Source of the DNA: Triops longicaudatus
Taxonomy: Eukaryota > Arthropoda > Branchiopoda > Notostraca > Triopsidae
Direction: 5' to 3'
DNA length: 64,000 nucleotides
NCBI GenBank assembly: GCA_022885665.1
Contig: JAGQDJ010000049.1
Location: 62,502 to 126,501 of the forward strand
The position numbers were made by a program, and so were the translations under genes. Within the stretch, counting starts at the first letter, position 1; each line of letters starts with the position of its first letter. The notes under the pieces are model-generated. The model saw only the letters and a program-made list of their open reading frames with translations, was not told where the DNA came from and did not search any database. Positions 1-13,800 of this stretch are shown one piece after another.

Positions 1-79
1 CTTTTCGAACATGTTACTGACCGTTCGCTATGTGGTTTTTTATTATTCATTAATATTGCTCTGTTATTATTATTTGCAG

Positions 80-2185
80 CTGCTGCCTTGAGGGAAGAAG
101 CTGACAGCTTAGCTAGGCGATTTCCCAGAACAGAACCCGTACTTTTAGACGTGGTGCAACGCCCTGATTTGCTAAAGCAGCTCGTCCAAGAATCAGACAT
201 TGTCGTCTCTCTTCTTCCGTATGCTTTGCACACACAAGTTGCCGAGGCCTGCATCCAAGCTCGAACACACATGGTGACGGCATCGTATTTGTCCCAAGAG
301 CTTAAACAGCTTCGTGAAGCGTAAGAACATCACCATTGCTAATTATTGGATATTTTGTCTTAAATATTACATTTGCAAAAGAAATTTCGTTATAATGAAC
401 TCTTTTCTAACCAACTCTGGACTATAGTAGACTGGTTATAAATTCGTGAGTTATACAGATGTGTAGAAAGAGCATCAAGAGTAGAGAACTTCCGATGTAC
501 CGAATAGTTATTTCTGTTTCCGAAGAATTCGTTATTATGAAATTCTACTGTATTATTTTTACTATATCGTGTGTATATTTTTCGACTGTTTTACGTATTT
601 TACACAGCTGCGTTTATAATAGCTATTGCCTGTCTAGGCAGTTTGTTTATTTTTAGTTAATTATTTATGCAGTTGTTTATTATTTTGTGTCTTTACAGAG
701 CAATTGAACGTGGGGTAACAATGGTCAATGAAGTTGGTTTGGACCCAGGCTTGGATCATTTGCTCGCAATGGAATGTTTCAGTGAAGTTCGTGCTGGTGG
801 TGGGAAAGTAGAATCGTTTGTCAGTTACTGCGGAGGACTACCAGCCCCCGAAAATTCTGATAATCCTTTGAGATACAAGTTTTCCTGGAGCCCGCGCGGC
901 GCGCTTGTTAACGTACTGAGTGGAGCAAGATACCTCAAGAACGGCTCGGTAAATTTTAGTTGTACACCACTTATGTTGTTTATATTGGAGGTTTCTCAAA
1001 TTAAAAATTCTGGGTATTTTGAATTCTTTAGTTATTTTATTTATTAGTATACATACCATTATCGAGTCTTTTTTTACATGTAAAAACATGTTAATTTGTG
1101 ATTTGTAGTGCACAGAACATTTTCGTAACCCTTTCGAGCTTCGGCTCTCTATGTTTATTTACTCCGTATATAGCTACCCTGCAGTCAATTCTAGACGTGA
1201 CTGTTTATTTTGTTCCTTTTACAGATTGTTGAAATACCTTCCGGTGGCAAATTGCTAGACACGGTGGAAAATCTAGACTTCTTGCCCGGCTTTGCTTTTG
1301 AAGGTTTCGCTAATCGCGATAGTACCAGTTATGCTTCATTGTACGGCATTGAACAAGCACATACCATGCTTCGCGGAACGATCCGTTACCAAGGATACTG
1401 TCATAATATGAAAGGATTAATGCACTTAGGTCTTTTGAGCCCACAGCCGCATCCTTCATTGCACCCAGGTGGACCCGAACTTACTTGGGTATTTTGTCTT
1501 GTTATTTTATTATTATTTTTTTTATCATGTAGTTATTAACTGACGATTATTTTTTACAGCGTCAATTTATCTGCTCATTGCTTGGATTTACGGATTCCGA
1601 CATCTTTTATGGTAATCTAAAAGACGCAGTACAGCAAAAGGTTGGTGGATACGCAGATCGGGCTGATGCGATTGAAGAACTTGGATTATTGTCAGACGAA
1701 CCTGTACCTAAACTTGGAACACCTTTGGATACCATTTCGCACCATTTGGCCAAAAAGTTGGCTCTTGGTACTAGGCTTTATTATCCTTGTCACATAATAG
1801 AGCAAATTTTTATTTAAGCTTTTTAATCGTTGCAGAGCGAGGTGACAGGGATTTGGTAGTATTAAGACATGAAGTTGGTATTCATTGGCCGGATCAGCGT
1901 CGTGAGGTGAGAGGCATCAATTTCGTCTGCTATGGTCAACCGGACGGATTTTCAGCAATGGCCAGAACTGTTGGATATCCGACTGGAATTGCCACAAAAA
2001 TGGTTTTGGACGGTAGGATAATAGCACATAAAAAAGAATGGCACGGTATTGACGTTCATATTCTTGTAGGTGAAATTCAAGAACGCGGATTAGTCCTACC
2101 TTTCACTGAAGAAATCTACGCTCCCATGTTGAAGAGATTGCGTGCTGAAGGCATTTCTGCGACGGAAAAATCGACTTGGCTGTAA
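80..2185 (+). CDS. AASS: Alpha-aminoadipic semialdehyde synthase, saccharopine dehydrogenase part (5' truncated by window)
   Basis: Bifunctional mitochondrial enzyme of lysine breakdown; this part oxidises saccharopine to glutamate and aminoadipic semialdehyde. Exons I join: 80-320, 699-948, 1225-1488, 1560-1767, 1836-2012, 2070-2185 (TAA 2183-2185), all with GT-AG borders and consistent phase, about 417 residues. Recognisable family motifs are DIVVSLLPYALH, MVTASYLS, GLDPGLDHLLAME, SYCGGLPAPE, NPLRYKFSWSP, NRDSTSYA and GFSAMARTVG. The N-terminal lysine-ketoglutarate reductase half must lie left of base 1. The last intron (2013-2069, 57 nt) is a multiple of three without a stop, so an ORF finder reads through it; removing it restores the family motif VLDGEIQERG. 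A candidate poly(A) signal AATAAA lies at 2579-2584. Family is certain; whether the missing half is fused as in most animals cannot be seen. Confidence 0.95.
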
Positions 2186-2578
2186 TTACTTAATAGTTTT
2201 TTCGGGATACGTAACATCGAGTGCTTCCATGATTATTGTTGCGTTAAGTGAATTTCGACTGTTGGAAAATTATTGGAATGTCTGGCTGGTGTCAATTCTT
2301 TGGATCTCTTTTGAGCTCTGAATTGTATTATGTGTTGTTTCTAACAGCCTTGTGAGACATGATTTCATGTTCAAGTAGTTTGAAGACAACAGGAGTTCGT
2401 TCCATGTTTTCAGGTCCTGTTCTAGGGCAAGCTAATACATCCCGTAATTGGGGTGTTCATCTTTGAGTTTATAATTAAATTCCGACATTGGAATATAATG
2501 ATTGAAATATCTGTGTCAAGAATAGCTGCCGTCAGTCTCCAGTTGATTAATGAGTTTTCGTACTGAACTCCGCTAAGG

Positions 2579-2584
2579 AATAAA
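2579..2584 (+). promoter_or_regulatory. Candidate poly(A) signal of AASS
   Basis: AATAAA about 394 nt after the AASS stop codon, the first perfect hexamer on this strand downstream of the gene. Confidence 0.5.
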
Positions 2585-3339
2585 ATCTAGTAGTCGTCGA
2601 AAGTGGTGTTCGTCGGCGAGGAATTTTCCTCTTTAAACCATTATGGATCTGTTATAGTTGGCCCGTTCGGTTTGATATGTTTATCGTTCTTCCTGATCGA
2701 CTTCTTACATTTATGGCTTGAAATCCACGTCGGATGTAGAAATACAGAATGTGGAACACAACATTACTGTCAAATTGTTTTCGGAGGCGATTAATTTAAT
2801 CTAAGTTAGTTTTCCTATTTAGTGGGATTTCTGAGTAATTGTTATTAAGAAGAACTATTTAATCAAACTGTTTCGTCATCATTAAGGCTTATGAAGAGCT
2901 GATGCCCTTATCGGCGCGGTAAATCGGGATAATTAGTTGGGGCTCTTCAATCGCACAACTTCACCGCAAAGCCCAATGCATTCAACTAACGAAGTGTATA
3001 AAATTTCATAATACAAATTTCATAATAAAACTTGGTGGGAAATTTCTCACAATGACTTAATCTTTTGCTAAATTACGGACTTTCGTATACCAAAAGCCTT
3101 ACCAGATGTCTGATCCCAAAATAAGCGAGGGTCTTCCATTTAATCGATTAGTTTTGAATACGCTAATTAGGAGTGCAAAATATTCCGCTTGACGAGAACT
3201 TTCAAAATCTGTAAGAATTATTGCTTTACCTCTTCAAATAAGGGAGAAAAATGAGCTTGAATATGAAATTATGCCCTGAGGGCGTCTCAGGAGCCAAAAA
3301 TTTTGAAATCCCATAAGGAATAACATGGGAAAAAGTGCG

Positions 3340-3592
3340 ATGCACGATGCCAGCATCATGCTTTTCTAGGCCTCGTTCACCCTTTCCTATCCTTTTTCCT
3401 GCTTCCCATGCTGTTTCCTTTGATACTCTTGGTAATCCCATTTTATTGAGATATACCAGGTACCATAGAACGTAGGACAGCGGACAGACAGCGAGATAGT
3501 CTCTGAAAAATCAAACCTCAGACACGAGGAATCGAACCCACGACCTCACGATCCTAAGTCCAGGACTTAGACCGCTCGGTCAAAACACCTTG
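3340..3592 (-). mobile_element. tRNA-Leu-derived SINE-like repeat, copy 1
   Basis: On the minus strand, 3511-3590 reads like a tRNA-Leu: A-box-like GACCGAGCGGTCTAAG, anticodon-arm-like TGGACTTAGGAT, B-box GGGTTCGATTCC, but no long variable arm and poor pairing in the acceptor and T stems, so not a working tRNA. It is followed by a non-tRNA body that shares the 15-mer at 3399-3413 (forward CTGCTTCCCATGCTG) with copy 2 at 4367-4381. Two copies of the tRNA-like head plus body in the same orientation within 1 kb identify a dispersed repeat family. Confidence 0.7.
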
Positions 3593-4202
3593 CGACTAAT
3601 GTATAGCAACACATATATAAATTCATAGATTTTTGAAAAAACTATCCATTAAAGGAGTCGTGATATATGTTACTGATTACTTGTTTTAAATACCAAAAAA
3701 TCCGGTGGTTTGTTACCTATGTAACTTGTCACAGATGCTAACTAGTACTGTTCTTTGATTATTTCTAGACTTCTTTCTGTCAGGACGTTTGTTCAAAATA
3801 AAGTACTATAATCAACACTTAAGGTTCAGGCAGATTTCTATGTATTACGACATACAGAACATATTCAAGTTATTCCAATTGATGAATTTGGAATTACAGG
3901 AATCTTATTGCATACAAAGTACGAGGAATCTCCTTGAATGTCGTCCATAAATTGATGCTGAACTTATGAACTCAAAATTGAATAAAATAACAGCAAAAAT
4001 TACACATTCACAACACTGCTTCACATCTCATAGGCAAAAGTTGACATTAGTAAAGCTAAGTAAAAAAAAAAAACAGGATTCTAGTTAATCCAGTATAAAC
4101 ACATTGACAATCAGCACAGCAAAGCGCTTTGAATTCCTTTCGTTATTTGAAATATAAATGTTACTTATGTCATAGTATCTTTTCTTCTAAAAAACCACGC
4201 TT

Positions 4203-4400
4203 CGGACAGGAGAAATCGAACCCACAACCTCACGATCGCGAGTCCTAAACTTAGACCGATTGACCATAACACTTTTTGTTTTCTAATTTGCTGACTGCTT
4301 CTTACAAAATCGGAAAAATTAGATTCATGAGTGCTTTTCGACGTTCCCGTCCTCCCTTCGCCTGTTCTGCTTCCCATGCTGCTTCCTACGATGCTTTGAC
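4203..4400 (-). mobile_element. tRNA-Leu-derived SINE-like repeat, copy 2
   Basis: Minus strand 4205-4276 carries a decayed tRNA-Leu-like head (GGTCTAAG A-box remnant; B-box GGGTTCGATTTC) very similar to copy 1, including the shared stretch around the B-box and GATCGTGAGG. Body sequence with the shared 15-mer at 4367-4381 lies on the other side of the head relative to copy 1, as if both derive from a dimeric or tandem unit cut at different points. Confidence 0.65.
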
Positions 4401-4506
4401 ATTTTTGAAACTACTTCGAATCCATCACGCACCATGGGACACAGCATAGGAAATAGAACAGGGATTTTTTATTAGGGAAAAAACCCTGAGACCCAGTGAA
4501 AAAAAC

Positions 4507-4512
4507 TTTATT
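4507..4512 (-). promoter_or_regulatory. Candidate poly(A) signal of TRAPPC8
   Basis: Forward TTTATT, i.e. AATAAA on the minus strand, about 375 nt beyond the TRAPPC8 stop codon at 4886-4888. Confidence 0.4.
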
Positions 4513-4885
4513 CAATAACCCGGGTTAAATAGAAGGAACTCAGATTCCTTGTCCGTGAGCAATGAATGGAGGGTGACAATTCCTTAAAAGAGACATCGTG
4601 TACTAGATATTGTACAGCTTTTTAATCTACGGCATATTTGGACATTCTATAATTGGGTGCAAAGTTTCCGTAACGCTTCAAACGTAACGATTGTATTAAA
4701 AAAAGTTTAAAACAAGTTTGCCTTTGTAGAACAGTTTATACACTTCAATTGAAACATATTCGCACTCACAGAAAGCGCCGATTGGGATCTAATTGTCACT
4801 ACCGTCTGCTACAAGAAGAGCCCAGTCAGGTCTACAAAAGAAAGTATGATGTTATACAGTGTTTCGAAGTGCCAACTTCTTTCTT

Positions 4886-7800
4886 TTAATACTTTTTAGG
4901 GATGAACGTCCAATGATCGTCATCTTCTCCGAGTCTTTTAGCGTGCCAATTGATATTCTGTGCTACGGCGTACGCACCCGGACCGGTTACCATGCCTGTT
5001 AAGGCTACACTTTCTTGACTAAACGCTGGAATGTCCAAGAAAATCAAAGTTCGCCCGACCCACGCTACCGGAGCTGCTTCGTTCATATAAACTTGCACTT
5101 GCTGCGTCACGGCAGGCGCAGACAGTGAGGGATTCAACGAGACTAGACTGATTCGGAAATGCAGCGATTCCGGTCCGCTATTAAACACTTGCATCTTTAC
5201 AGGAAAAGTGCACAACCTGGACAGAAATACAAATAAATAAATCGAACGGGTCATTGAAAAAAAAAAAAAATCACTAGTCGAGTGCTGTGACCCGACCAGC
5301 TGTATGGGATGGCAGCAACGATCTTGATATCACAACTGATGCGAAAATAAGGCCACAAGCACGCTCACCTCTGTTTTGCAAACGGATGCGTGAGATGCGG
5401 TGTATATTCCAATTTAAACGTCACGTCTCTTTGGAAAACGCCAGGTTGAATTCCACTTTGTTCAGAAGTATGAACAACAGGTGCTAACAAGGATACTGGG
5501 CGTGGCTCTAGGAATAAAGAGGGCTGTGGAGGTTGAGCTGGTGGTATAACAATCTGCGTGCCAACCGCGTCCACCATGATGTCATGTTGTCCATTAGCCT
5601 TTCCCACCTAGAATCCGCAAAAGTTTAAGTACATGGCTTAAAACAAAGTAAACAGCAAAAGACGAAACTTAAGTGATTAATGTTTCCTAAAGAGAAATAC
5701 CCCCTAAAATAAGAAAAGTATGTACCTTCCACTGTAACACGATACTTATTTTAGGAAACGCATCATCCGCAGTTACTCCTTTAATTTCCGCAAAATACGC
5801 TTGGGGTAAGCTAATCGTATCTTGATGGTCGATTTCCACGGAAGGACTTGCCATATATGCGTCTTTTAATCCTTCACCTGGTAATATGGAACGACCACTC
5901 TGATCTGAATAGCTCTTTAAACACCATTCGGAAGTGGCACTGCGGACAGCCAAGTTTTCCACAATTTCTCCCTGAAAATTCAAATCGTAACAATACAAGA
6001 AATTGCGCAAAATGACAGCTGCTGTACTTGAGTTTCATTTCTTATGTCGATATCTATTAGGAAACCGTTTCCTAACGCCTTGTGAGCCTTCAGCGCTACT
6101 TTGAGTCCCGGTTTGGTAAGAATGGTAGCTGAATGCCGAACCAACCGGTAAACAGGTTTCGGGCATGTCGTACTTTCGACGGATTGTCCAAAGGCTAACA
6201 AATGTATATGACTAGTTCCAGCTTCGTCCGGAGATCTTATCCAAAGCTCTGCATTTATGGATTTCCCGCTGTCTAACATTTTGGCTAGATAGTATATCCC
6301 GCTTTTACGATCTGAAATTAAACCAGTAACTTGATCTATGAGTATAGAATCAAACAAGATCGTAAATTAAAATAAAGTTTTCGATATCTTTTTGACTAAG
6401 CACAAAGCAACGCAACGAATTCTGTGTGAGATTTTCTATACCTTTAAAAAACTCACTACATTAACTTCTTAAATACGAACACGTACATCAATCTTAAGTA
6501 TTGCTATTAATTGTTCAATTTACCAGGTTGTCTGGCGCGTAATATAATAATAACAATAATGCAAAAATTACCAGCCTGTGTACTCCAGTCCAAATCGTCC
6601 GCATCTCTCCTGACTCCTAATACAGCCATAGAAGTGGGTTCCAAGGCCACACCAACGTTTGCTAAGGTATCTGGTCCGGCATTATGCAATCTTAGCGGTA
6701 TACAGCATAACTGGCCCGCAACAATTGCATTTATGGGCCAGTCGCGTATGAAAAGTGATAAAGAAGGTAGTGATGGCTCAACTACAGCTTCCAAGCGTTT
6801 ATCGGGCATGTAACTCGCCGGTCCAGGCGCTTTACTACGCGGTCCCGTTACGTGCATTTTTACTTGACCTGTATATCGTACAAATTTTAGAGTTTGAATG
6901 AATAGAGATAATGTAACAAAGGCTATATACGAAGAAAGAAACAAATTAGGAAGTTAAATCACATATGTCACACAACAGATCGGAATGTTTAATGAACTTA
7001 CCGCTCACACAAGGAAGTTTGGAGTCCGTGGTTGCATGTACACATACTGCCAATCCCGTGATCGACAGTTTTCCTGGTACTAAAGGGCGCACACGAAGCA
7101 CAACCTACACGCGTAATTTGTATCAAACTGAAGGAAGCATTTGCGAAGAGAATTTCAATGTGAACCCACATTCTGAGTAGTCCCGGGCTGCAAATCTACT
7201 GAACCAATACTTGAAGTTTCGACGGTGGAATTCGTCGTCTTGTCCAATTTATCCACGGATGCATTGGTAGTTGAAATACTCGGAGCTTCTGACGACACGA
7301 AATCCCACAGCAAATATATCTGACTCAAGTGCAATGTGATGGGCAAAGGATTATTCAACGGAACACGCACTACAAGCCAATCTATGAAAAAAGATCACTT
7401 AGTGATACGTCTGACTTAATACCTAAAACACTTTACCTTTTGCACGTAAGGTAACAGGTTTTGAATTCACAGAACGACTGTCATACACCCATTGTGTTCC
7501 GGTAAATAAGGGAGGCAAAGACTGCGGGCCCTGAACGCGACCAATAATCTTCTCTTCAAGCCGTGCCCATCTTAATCAGAGACAAAAAGCAGAACAACAA
7601 AAGGTTAGATGACACTTGATTCAAATAAAGTATAATAATAGACATCCACAGGATTGTTTTTGGTAAAAAAAAAAAACAACACAAACGGAATTTTGACATA
7701 TTAACCACTCTAATAAAAAAATTGCTCACACTTTTACGCTTATAATGTTTCAAGGCAGTTTGTGCTAAATGTGCAGTGTCCAAAGAACTAGATACCAAAT

Positions 7801-10800
7801 ATTAACACGGTCTTGCTACTTAGATATCCGATGAAAGTATTGCATTCTTCTTAAAGGGCTGTGAAATCAAGTTGATGAAAAAGTGCACGATGAAGTACAG
7901 TTAAAAGAGGGAGAAGAAGAAGCCTTCACCTGGAATGATTTGGCTCTTCGTCGTCGAAACTGACGTGCATCGCAGGTTCCTCGCTTGGCTCCAAGGCAGC
8001 CACATTATGGATTGGTCCCCGCATGACACTAATATCTTTCTGGATTACGACTGGCAGAGGCAAAATGGGCAATTCGCTCTTGTCATCCCCCGCTTTGGCC
8101 ATTTCTATTGCGCCAGCACAAGCTTGGATAAAGTGTTGCAAGAAAGTGAGCATCTGTGACGCAGGTTGATGACTCAGGCAGTCAGAGCTGTTTGCTGGAC
8201 ATGTTAATAATTTTTCCAAATGATTTAAAGCCTCATGGACCAATCCGAGCGAAAGACTCTGTTGGCCAATGGTGTAATGAACGTGATCTTCTGCCAAACT
8301 CCATCCTGTACTTGCATAAACCTGTTACGAAACTGAAAGTATATCCAACGTGTAAAACCAAGCGGCAGTAAAAACAAACCTGCAAGGCTTGCCGGTAAGC
8401 ACGGGCAGCGTGTCGCCTTTGACCCGCCTTTCCGTAGCGGTGACCAGCAAGAATCATGTGAAACGCGTACTTGCGACGCATAATTCGTCCATCAATTGGC
8501 ATGATAGGATGTGCGGACGACTGCAACGACGCTGACGGACAACGCAAAAAGCAAAGGGCAGCTTGTTCCAAAAGCAATGCACTACGCAAATCTGCATCTT
8601 CACCAGTCAAACGAATTAATAATAGCGCAGCTTCGCTGTGCAAGCCTAGCCCTCGCAATACTTCCGCGCCCAAAACTGCACACCGTGTCGCTAGAGCTGG
8701 TCGCTTGCATGTTGTTAAGTAAGTGCCTAATAAGAAAGGAAAATCATGGCTGAGTCCAAAGAAAAACTTTTACAGGCTTTGAAACTTACTAACGGCTAAA
8801 TCCAAGTAATGGGTCGGAATCGTACGACCAGACGCGACCGTTAAACCATTTCCTGCCGTTTGATTAGCTATACTCTGCGCATGGGCAAGAAAGAGAGCAA
8901 AAGCTGCCGTTTCCAGCGCACCTGCGTAATGCAGCCAGGCTTGATCCGCTTCAAACTCGCGTTTGGCGCTGTGGAAGCACGTGTAGGCTAAATCATAGCA
9001 GCCTACCAATAGAGCCAAATCTCCTAGACGCCTTAATTGCAAGGGATACGCATCAGGATGGTACGTCACTGCCACTGCTGACGCACCAGGTGCTGCTCCT
9101 GCTTTGCCACCAGTGAGCCACCGTTTAGTAGCTGAGAAAAGCGATCTGTGACTGCTTTTTCGACTCGATACCTTGTTATAAAAAAGGACGAGTAATTAGA
9201 CACAAAAAGAAATACAAGCACAAAAATGAAGATAAGGGGTAAATTAACCTTTCGCATACGAACTTACAGCTTCATGGTAAAGTCTCATGCACCGTTCGAT
9301 AAACGGCAACAAGGCTCGCGTGCAGATGTCGTTCACCATCGCTTGCAGACGTTGTCGATCTGCCGCAGTTAAGCAACATCCATGTCCGGCTCCCGAATTA
9401 GCCATCTTGGAGGCTTCAAAGGCGTCTTCCTCTGGCGATGACAAGTCCGGTCGAGTAGTAGGTTCTTGAAGGGCTTCAAGAGGCGATACCCATTTCGGAG
9501 CCAACACGCTGGTATCTTGTGAACTGTTGATGTGTTTATCCTCAGATAAGCGAGCCAGTGCGCTTGTGGATGCCGAAGACGGTAATACTGCAGTCTTCAA
9601 ATCTTCTTTGGGTTGTTCTACGATGGGGCCTAAATCTATTGTAGAATGTACTTCTTCTCGTACTACACCAGGCAAGGCGATGTCTTCTTCCAACTATGAG
9701 AACGTAAAAACACATGTAGGGTTTATTCCAAGAGAATATCAAACATTAGCAATAAAGAAAACAAGCAGGACAAAATGCATACACAGCGCTAATACTAAAT
9801 GGCACATCACTTAAAGCAACTCAAGCGAGAGGAACAGAAATAAAGATCTCCAGAACTCGACACAGACGGAAACAAACTAAAGATTGCGAAATTTCAATAG
9901 CCTGACGATTTAGAAAGTCAAAATGGCAGACAGTCAGGCAGATAAATACACTAAGCACACTATGATCAATAAATAATAAAAAAAGGAGGATAAATCTAAT
10001 TTACTTTGGGCTGATCGCCGGAGTTTGGACTCGGAGTTAAGGGAAGAAAACGGAGCCAAGGGTCCGGTAATCCAGTCTCGGTTTTGCCCTCATCCAGGCC
10101 GCGCGAGTTGATGCTCAGCAGGTGACAAACATGAAGGCCATGCGTGGATTGCAATGTTTTATAGGCAGCCTCTGCTCTTTTGGCAAAAATAAATACGTAA
10201 GATTATTTCTTAAGACAGGGATATCCATTAAGAAATTTTTCAGAGTTAAACAGAGACTTCTTTCCACACAAGGACTAAATCCCTCTGTGAAAAATTTTGT
10301 GTTTTCACGTAAGGCTTGGCGAGGCGTACATTTTCAATTCAAATCTAACAAGGTATCTGGAGTTAGAGAACAAGACTTTAATACGATTAAAACAAGCTTC
10401 TGAGAGCACAAAATGTTAAGGCGACCTGATAAGGTTAATGCCCTCTTTGCGAAATCGGATCAGGAGGGAGTTTGTTGGTAGGTGAAAGGATTACAGTCCA
10501 CAAGCAACCGCTTTTTGCGATTGCCACCAATGAGTAATTAATAAACGGCAATCGTGCGGTACTGTTCTTTTTCTAATCTGTGGTGGCTAGTCTTTACTTA
10601 CAATCCACGTTGTTTTAAGTCCAAAATCCAATGATTGTGACAGCTTTTCATAGAATTACTTAACCTTGTTTTGAATTTTGAATAAAATTATCGGGTTAAA
10701 AAATTTGCTTCTTTACAACGCTTGTCAATCCTCATAAGGCCTCGAAAGGCTTTTTCGACGCTCAATGATATATAATCTTCCTAAAACATACAAAGATGCC

Positions 10801-13800
10801 CAACACTTTACAAAAGCTGCTTTAGAAATGTTAGCACAGCATCCGATACACTAATTTCTTAGTGCTTTCTTCAGAAAGAAGTGTCGTTTATGTTTCGTTG
10901 TAGTCTAGATTTCTTACTTGGGGGCATGGCCTTCCATAACATCATGGACTACAACATAATATTTCAGGACATCCGTGCTAAAAAATCGGTTCACTCCAGC
11001 AGCCTGCAAGTAGAGAACATGCTATTATTTGGACCATAAACGAGACAACCGTAATATGAATATCAACACCAATTTCAAGGAATAAAAAATATTTACAACA
11101 AGTTGTTGAAGTTGTTGCTCCAAGGTCTTAAACTGTGACAGTGGATCAGGATGCGAAGAAGAGACAGCCAAAATGCATGCCAAAGCATGGCGATGGAACT
11201 CATGCTCAGTAGGTTCCAGAATCGCCCACTGTGTCTCTCGCCAAGCGTCGTACCAAGGATAGGAGCTGGGAATGCTGAGGTGACCCACAGATGTACCAGG
11301 AGTAATGACATGAAGAGCAGGACCAGCAGCAGCAGGACCTAACGCTGGTGCGGCTTGAGCGACAGCTTCCCATAAACGCTGCCGAGCCACATGAGCAGGC
11401 AACGGCGTACTGGTCGCTTCTTCAATGCTTAAGCGAGTTTGGCGTATGGGTACCGCCAATCCCGTGGGATCTCTTACATGCCCTAAAAAATAAAATAATG
11501 AGATGGAGCACATATAAATGCAGGTTTATCCAGTACTCAACTTCAAAAATCGGTCTACCCTACATAACATTAAAATTAATAAATTTAAAAAGTAATTTTA
11601 AATAGCGACTCGTGATTGATATTATAAGGAACACAAGATTCGTTAGCGACGTATCAATTTTACTGAATTTTTTAATTTTAAACTTTTACATTTCGATGAA
11701 ATTCCTAAGTTTTTTTAAGTCCAATACGAACGTCAATTAGATCTTAATCTTTTTTTCCATTTAGCTTTTAATTGCTGATTGTCTTTACTACTTTTCTAGC
11801 GGAAGAAGCATACGTTGTTACTTTTCGTGTTCGTCAGAATTGTGGTCAAAAAGGTCGCACCTGACTATGACTGGCAAAAATTTGTCTGGGAGAACCCCTA
11901 CTAATTTCGAAATGAGCCAAAAACCGAGACGAATTTTCGCAAGAGTCGAGAGGAGTTCAAGGGAGGAGAGACAAGGAGGGGAAGGGGTACGAAGATCCAA
12001 TTTATTTGTCCGAAAAGCGAATGAAAGTAGATCCATAAAACTGATCGTGCTTGCAAGGCGGACGCAATCGTCCATAACGTTAAGTTGTAATCTCTTTGAG
12101 CATACTTTTTGGCCCAACAAAACTCGGCTCTCCTCAATCCCCAAAATGGGTATAAATACATCGGAAAAATGAAACTTAAAAGTATCAGACACTCTTCTGA
12201 GACTGTCTCATCAAGTTCTTCGACTTTTACACATCGAATACTTCAACTTTTGCCATGCGTTGGCTTAAAGTATTACAAAATAATATAACTGATATTAACT
12301 ATAAACACCATTTTATGTCACAGCTAAAAATTCCTAATCAACAAAAATTCTTATCAAAATATTAGGTTTGGATCCTTATGGCCGTCTTGATGGGCGTAGC
12401 CTTGGCCGGAGGAGGCTACGGAGGAGGAGCTGGAGGCCACGGCGGCGGTGGTGGCGGAGGAGGTAAATTTATTTTATTTACCTATCCCTTAGAATGTCTT
12501 TGAAAAAGCGTATTTAATAAATCAACTCAAAATGTTAAGCCTTCGCTTTCAGAAAAATTTATCGAAAATATAAAAATGTTAGCTAACTATATAAACTGTA
12601 AATATGATATCTGTACGAGTTAACAAAAACACGCTAATATTAAACAAACCTTTAAAGCGCGTATTTCCATACTACACGAAATACTAAAGGAAAGGAAATT
12701 ACTGTAGGATATGGTGGTGGTGGCCACGGAGGCGGAGGCGGTAAGAACACTAAAATAACTAAACACTTTGAGAATTTATAACTAAACTTAGCAAAATTTC
12801 ATGTTTCTTAACGGATGAAGCAGGAGGTGGTAAAAGCGGAGGTGGTGGAGGTAAGATGTAAAACTTCTTCAAAGAATGACAATAACTGTTCCCTAAATTC
12901 GTAGGCTACGGGGGCGGCAGCCACGGAGGCGGTGGTGGTGGCCATGGAGGCGGAGGTAAGCTTCTGTAGATCGTAGACCATCAACAAAGTTACCTAAATT
13001 TACGACTTCTTTTTCTCTTTAAGGCTACGGTGGTGGCGGACACGGAGGCGGCGGTGGTAAGTTACACTTCTTGTTTCAAAAAGCTTTAAAAATTGGAATA
13101 TATATCTAAGCGAATTTATTTTATCAGGTGGCTACGGACATGGTGGAGGTATTCAACGTTAAAATAACAATATAATATCACTTTTTATTCATATCTCTTA
13201 AAAGAACTAAGGAACTTTGTTTAGGTGACAAAAGCATAGGAAGTGGCGGTCCTAGAAGCTTACTAACTTAATACAAATACTTTTCAAACTTAATTCTAAC
13301 ATTTTTCTTTTTCAGGCGGACATGGTGGTGGTGGATACGGAGGCGGTAAGAAAACTGGATTATTATAGTGTAATTTGTTGAAATTAAATTGACTTTTTTG
13401 CTTCTTTTTAGGTGGTAAAGGAGGCGGTGGTGGTAAGCTATAGCACTAAGCATTTTTTAAGGAAAGGTTTATACTGAATTTGTTTTGGTTCCAGGCTATG
13501 CCGGTGTCGGTGCTGGAGCAGGCAAGAATTGTACTGTAATTTCTAAGAGCTTGAATTAAACAAAAAAAATTTACAGGACACACTGGAGGTCATGGTGGCC
13601 ATGGAGGATATGGAGGCGGCGGCCATGGAGGTGGTGGCCATGGAGGTTACGGCGGTGGTGGTCATGGCGGCGGTGGCCATGGAGGTCACGGCGGCGGTCA
13701 TGGCAAAGGTACACTTGTACTTGCCTTTCATTTCAAATTCTCCTTTCTTAAGCATTCGTCTCAGCGTGAAAATTCTATTCCTCAATCATCATATTGATTT

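Larger units (their letters stand above)
2186..4885. other. Convergent intergenic region with repeats
   Basis: Spacer between the 3' ends of AASS (+) and TRAPPC8 (-). It contains the AASS 3'UTR with AATAAA at 2579-2584, two SINE-like copies (about 3340-3592 and 4203-4400) and the TRAPPC8 3'UTR with a minus-strand AATAAA (forward tttatt 4507-4512). Short ORFs at 2603-2794, 3226-3441 and 4165-4377 have no recognisable protein; the last two lie inside the repeats. Confidence 0.7.

Noticed and set aside
3511..3590. Functional tRNA-Leu gene
   Set aside because: A and B boxes are present but the long variable arm is missing and the acceptor and T stems do not pair; a second decayed copy nearby shows it is a repeat.
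11818..12192. 124-codon minus-strand ORF considered as the TRAPPC8 N-terminal exon
   Set aside because: Only vague resemblance (SFMDLLSFAF); the exon at 14214-14358 matches the family N-terminus much better and joins exon 2 in phase. Its 5' end also covers the TATA region of the nested gene.
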